This document shows, piece by piece, positions 22,580 to 24,049 of a DNA stretch of 24,049 nt. Origin of the DNA: Gammaproteobacteria bacterium (GTDB taxonomy: Bacteria; Pseudomonadota; Gammaproteobacteria; Steroidobacterales; Woeseiaceae); NCBI GenBank assembly GCA_029881015.1, contig JAOUNK010000010.1:1-24049 (forward strand), in the 5' to 3' direction. Positions within the stretch are counted from its first letter, which is position 1. The number at the start of each line of letters is the position of its first letter. The position numbers were made by a program, and so were the translations under genes. The notes below the pieces were generated by a model. It saw nothing but the letters and a program-made list of their open reading frames with translations. It was not told the origin of the DNA and ran no database searches.

Positions 22580-24049
22580 CTATCCTACCCGCAACGACTC
22601 GGCGTACGCCGTGAGCGCCTCGATCTGTTGCGTTTTTCGTTCCAGGTTCCAGCCTGCTTCGGTCGCCGCAATTGCAGCGATCCTGGGATACAGGGGGCGG
22701 CCCTGGTCGGCGTCGAAGCCGACCATCAGCCGACGAAAGACGATGTCCTCGAGCGTTTGCGCGAACTCTTCACGCAACGCAAACACAACCTCAGCTGCCA
22801 GGACGCGCTCTTGCTCATCCAGCGTCACCGCCAGCGCGCTGTTGGCTTCGGCAAGATCTGCGATCGCCGCTGCGCGACCACCGTAAATGTGCAACATGCG
22901 CTCTACGCCGGCATCCGCGAGCACGGCAAGCTTAAGAAGTCGTTCGCGTGCGCGATCAATGCCCCACGCGCCGGGCAGGCCCGTGTCGCGCGTGCGGCAT
23001 TTCGGCAACTTCAGGTGCTTCAGCTTCGCGATCTTGTCGACGGTCTGTTCGGCGAGGTTTCGATAGGTCGTTAATTTTCCACCGACGATCGACACCATGC
23101 CGCTGGCAACCTCCTTGTTGACCTTGATGATATGGCGTCGCGTTATCGCGGATTCGGGGCCCGCTTCCTTGTATGGCAGTGGCCGGACGCCCGCGTACGC
23201 ATAGTGAATATCGCCGCGCGACAACGACGCTTGCGGGAAGACGCGATTGGTCTCTGCAAGCAGATAGTCCACTTCAGCATCGCTGGCTCGAATACGGTCG
23301 AGGTCTTCGTCGTAACGAATGTCGGTCGTGCCAATCAGGTACTGGTCGTTCCAGGGAATTATGAAGAAGGGCCGGCCGTCGGCTGCGGCCTCAACGTAAA
23401 ACGCATCCCGTGGCGCGCCAGCAAAGTTGCCCACGATGCTGCGGCTACCCTTGGTGCCGCCGATCAGTCGCCGGGATGGCACCGGCGCGACGCCCAGCAC
23501 GCGATCGACCCAGGGTCCCGCTGCATTGACGACGGTATTGACATCGACACTCTGCTCCTTGCCGTTCGCATCCCTGTAGGCCACGGCGCGAACGGCACCG
23601 GCCTCCGCGGCAATGCGCGTGACCTCGCAATGCGTGCGAATCTCTGCACCCGCGGACCGGGCGGCGAGCAGGTTCTCGAGCACCAGCCGTTCCGCGAACG
23701 TCACCTGCGCATCGTAGTAGCGTGCTGCGGCCCGCAAGCCATCGGCCTGCAGGCCGGGTTCCTCGGCCTGAATTTCGGCGCTGTTCAGCATCTCGTGGTT
23801 CGGCACGGTCTTGCGTAGCGATAGCAGGTCGTAGGCGAGCATGCCGATACGAATCAACAATGGTCCGCGGCGCGCACCCGCATAGACAGGAATGCAAATG
23901 CGCAGGGGCTCGACGAGATGCGGCGCCGTGAGTCGCAGGTAGCGTCTTTCGTGCAGCGACTCGTACACAAGCGGAATCTCGCCATACTCCAGGTAGCGAA
24001 GCCCGCCATGGATCAGCCGGCTGGAGATGCCCGAGCAGCCGCTGCACAT
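22580..24049 (-). CDS. glpD: Aerobic glycerol-3-phosphate dehydrogenase, partial (5' end outside window)
   Basis: About 490 residues of the FAD-dependent enzyme are present. It oxidises sn-glycerol 3-phosphate to dihydroxyacetone phosphate at the inner membrane and passes electrons to quinone. Visible signatures are SSRLIHGGLRYLEYGE near the cut, TVVNAAGPWVDRVLG, PFFIIPWNDQYLIGTTD, YAYAGVRPLP and VGGKLTTYRNLAE, followed by the helical C-terminal domain ending near residue 489. The N-terminal FAD-binding GxGxxG motif lies beyond the right edge; the Met at 24049 is almost certainly internal. Length is consistent with a full protein of about 500-530 residues. The patatin gene follows after 4 nt, suggesting a shared transcript. 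Confidence 0.96.
   Translation of the reverse strand: MCSGCSGISSRLIHGGLRYLEYGEIPLVYESLHERRYLRLTAPHLVEPLRICIPVYAGARRGPLLIRIGMLAYDLLSLRKTVPNHEMLNSAEIQAEEPGLQADGLRAAARYYDAQVTFAERLVLENLLAARSAGAEIRTHCEVTRIAAEAGAVRAVAYRDANGKEQSVDVNTVVNAAGPWVDRVLGVAPVPSRRLIGGTKGSRSIVGNFAGAPRDAFYVEAAADGRPFFIIPWNDQYLIGTTDIRYDEDLDRIRASDAEVDYLLAETNRVFPQASLSRGDIHYAYAGVRPLPYKEAGPESAITRRHIIKVNKEVASGMVSIVGGKLTTYRNLAEQTVDKIAKLKHLKLPKCRTRDTGLPGAWGIDRARERLLKLAVLADAGVERMLHIYGGRAAAIADLAEANSALAVTLDEQERVLAAEVVFALREEFAQTLEDIVFRRLMVGFDADQGRPLYPRIAAIAATEAGWNLERKTQQIEALTAYAESLRVG

Noticed and set aside
1..24049. Defence island, prophage, CRISPR array, tRNA or insertion sequence
   Set aside because: No integrase, transposase, Cas gene, direct-repeat array or tRNA-like cloverleaf was seen on either strand by eye.

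Overview
This 24 kb window is GC-rich, densely coding chromosomal DNA from a Gram-negative bacterium. Lipoproteins with lipoboxes, an M48/LemA pair, a patatin with an outer-membrane barrel, a TlpA thioredoxin and an LplT/PlsC-like protein point to a gammaproteobacterium; placement near the Woeseiales/Chromatiales is an impression from gene content, not a computed result. No rRNA, tRNA, insertion sequence, phage gene or CRISPR array is visible. I count 17 protein genes, two of them cut by the window edges. About half appear to start at GTG or TTG.

Region 1 (1-6726, minus strand) is a tight six-gene operon: TlpA-like thioredoxin, a coiled-coil exported protein of unknown function, two large exported TPR proteins, a TPR lipoprotein, and the start of another exported protein cut by the left edge. 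Junctions are ATGA overlaps, a 23-nt overlap, or gaps of 1-3 nt. Every product has an export signal, so this looks like a periplasmic/outer-membrane assembly. A 316-bp gap separates it from region 2.

Region 2 (7043-12618): apbE (minus) is head-to-head with, and slightly overlaps, a plus-strand series: lemA, an M48 peptidase with a TerB-like tail, a secreted SYLF/YSC84 protein and an MscS channel. This looks like an envelope-maintenance group. mscS converges on an EexN-like lipoprotein gene (12615-13229), and their stop codons overlap.

Region 3 (13402-20317): an LplT-like transporter fused to a PlsC acyltransferase (plus) converges, again with overlapping stops, on a 1331-residue protein (minus). 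That protein combines an AAA_35-type NTPase, one membrane helix, a proprotein-convertase P-domain and about 14 WD40-like blades. Divergent from it are a small RIO/Kdo-like kinase and an 82-residue conserved-looking protein. The NTPase/P-domain/propeller protein is the most unusual object in the window.

Region 4 (20335-24049, minus): glpD (5' end outside the window) is followed after 4 nt by a patatin-POTRA-barrel protein of the PlpD (type Vd secretion) kind. Together with the LplT-PlsC fusion, several genes concern phospholipid turnover: deacylation, lysolipid uptake/reacylation and glycerol-3-phosphate oxidation. That link is inference.
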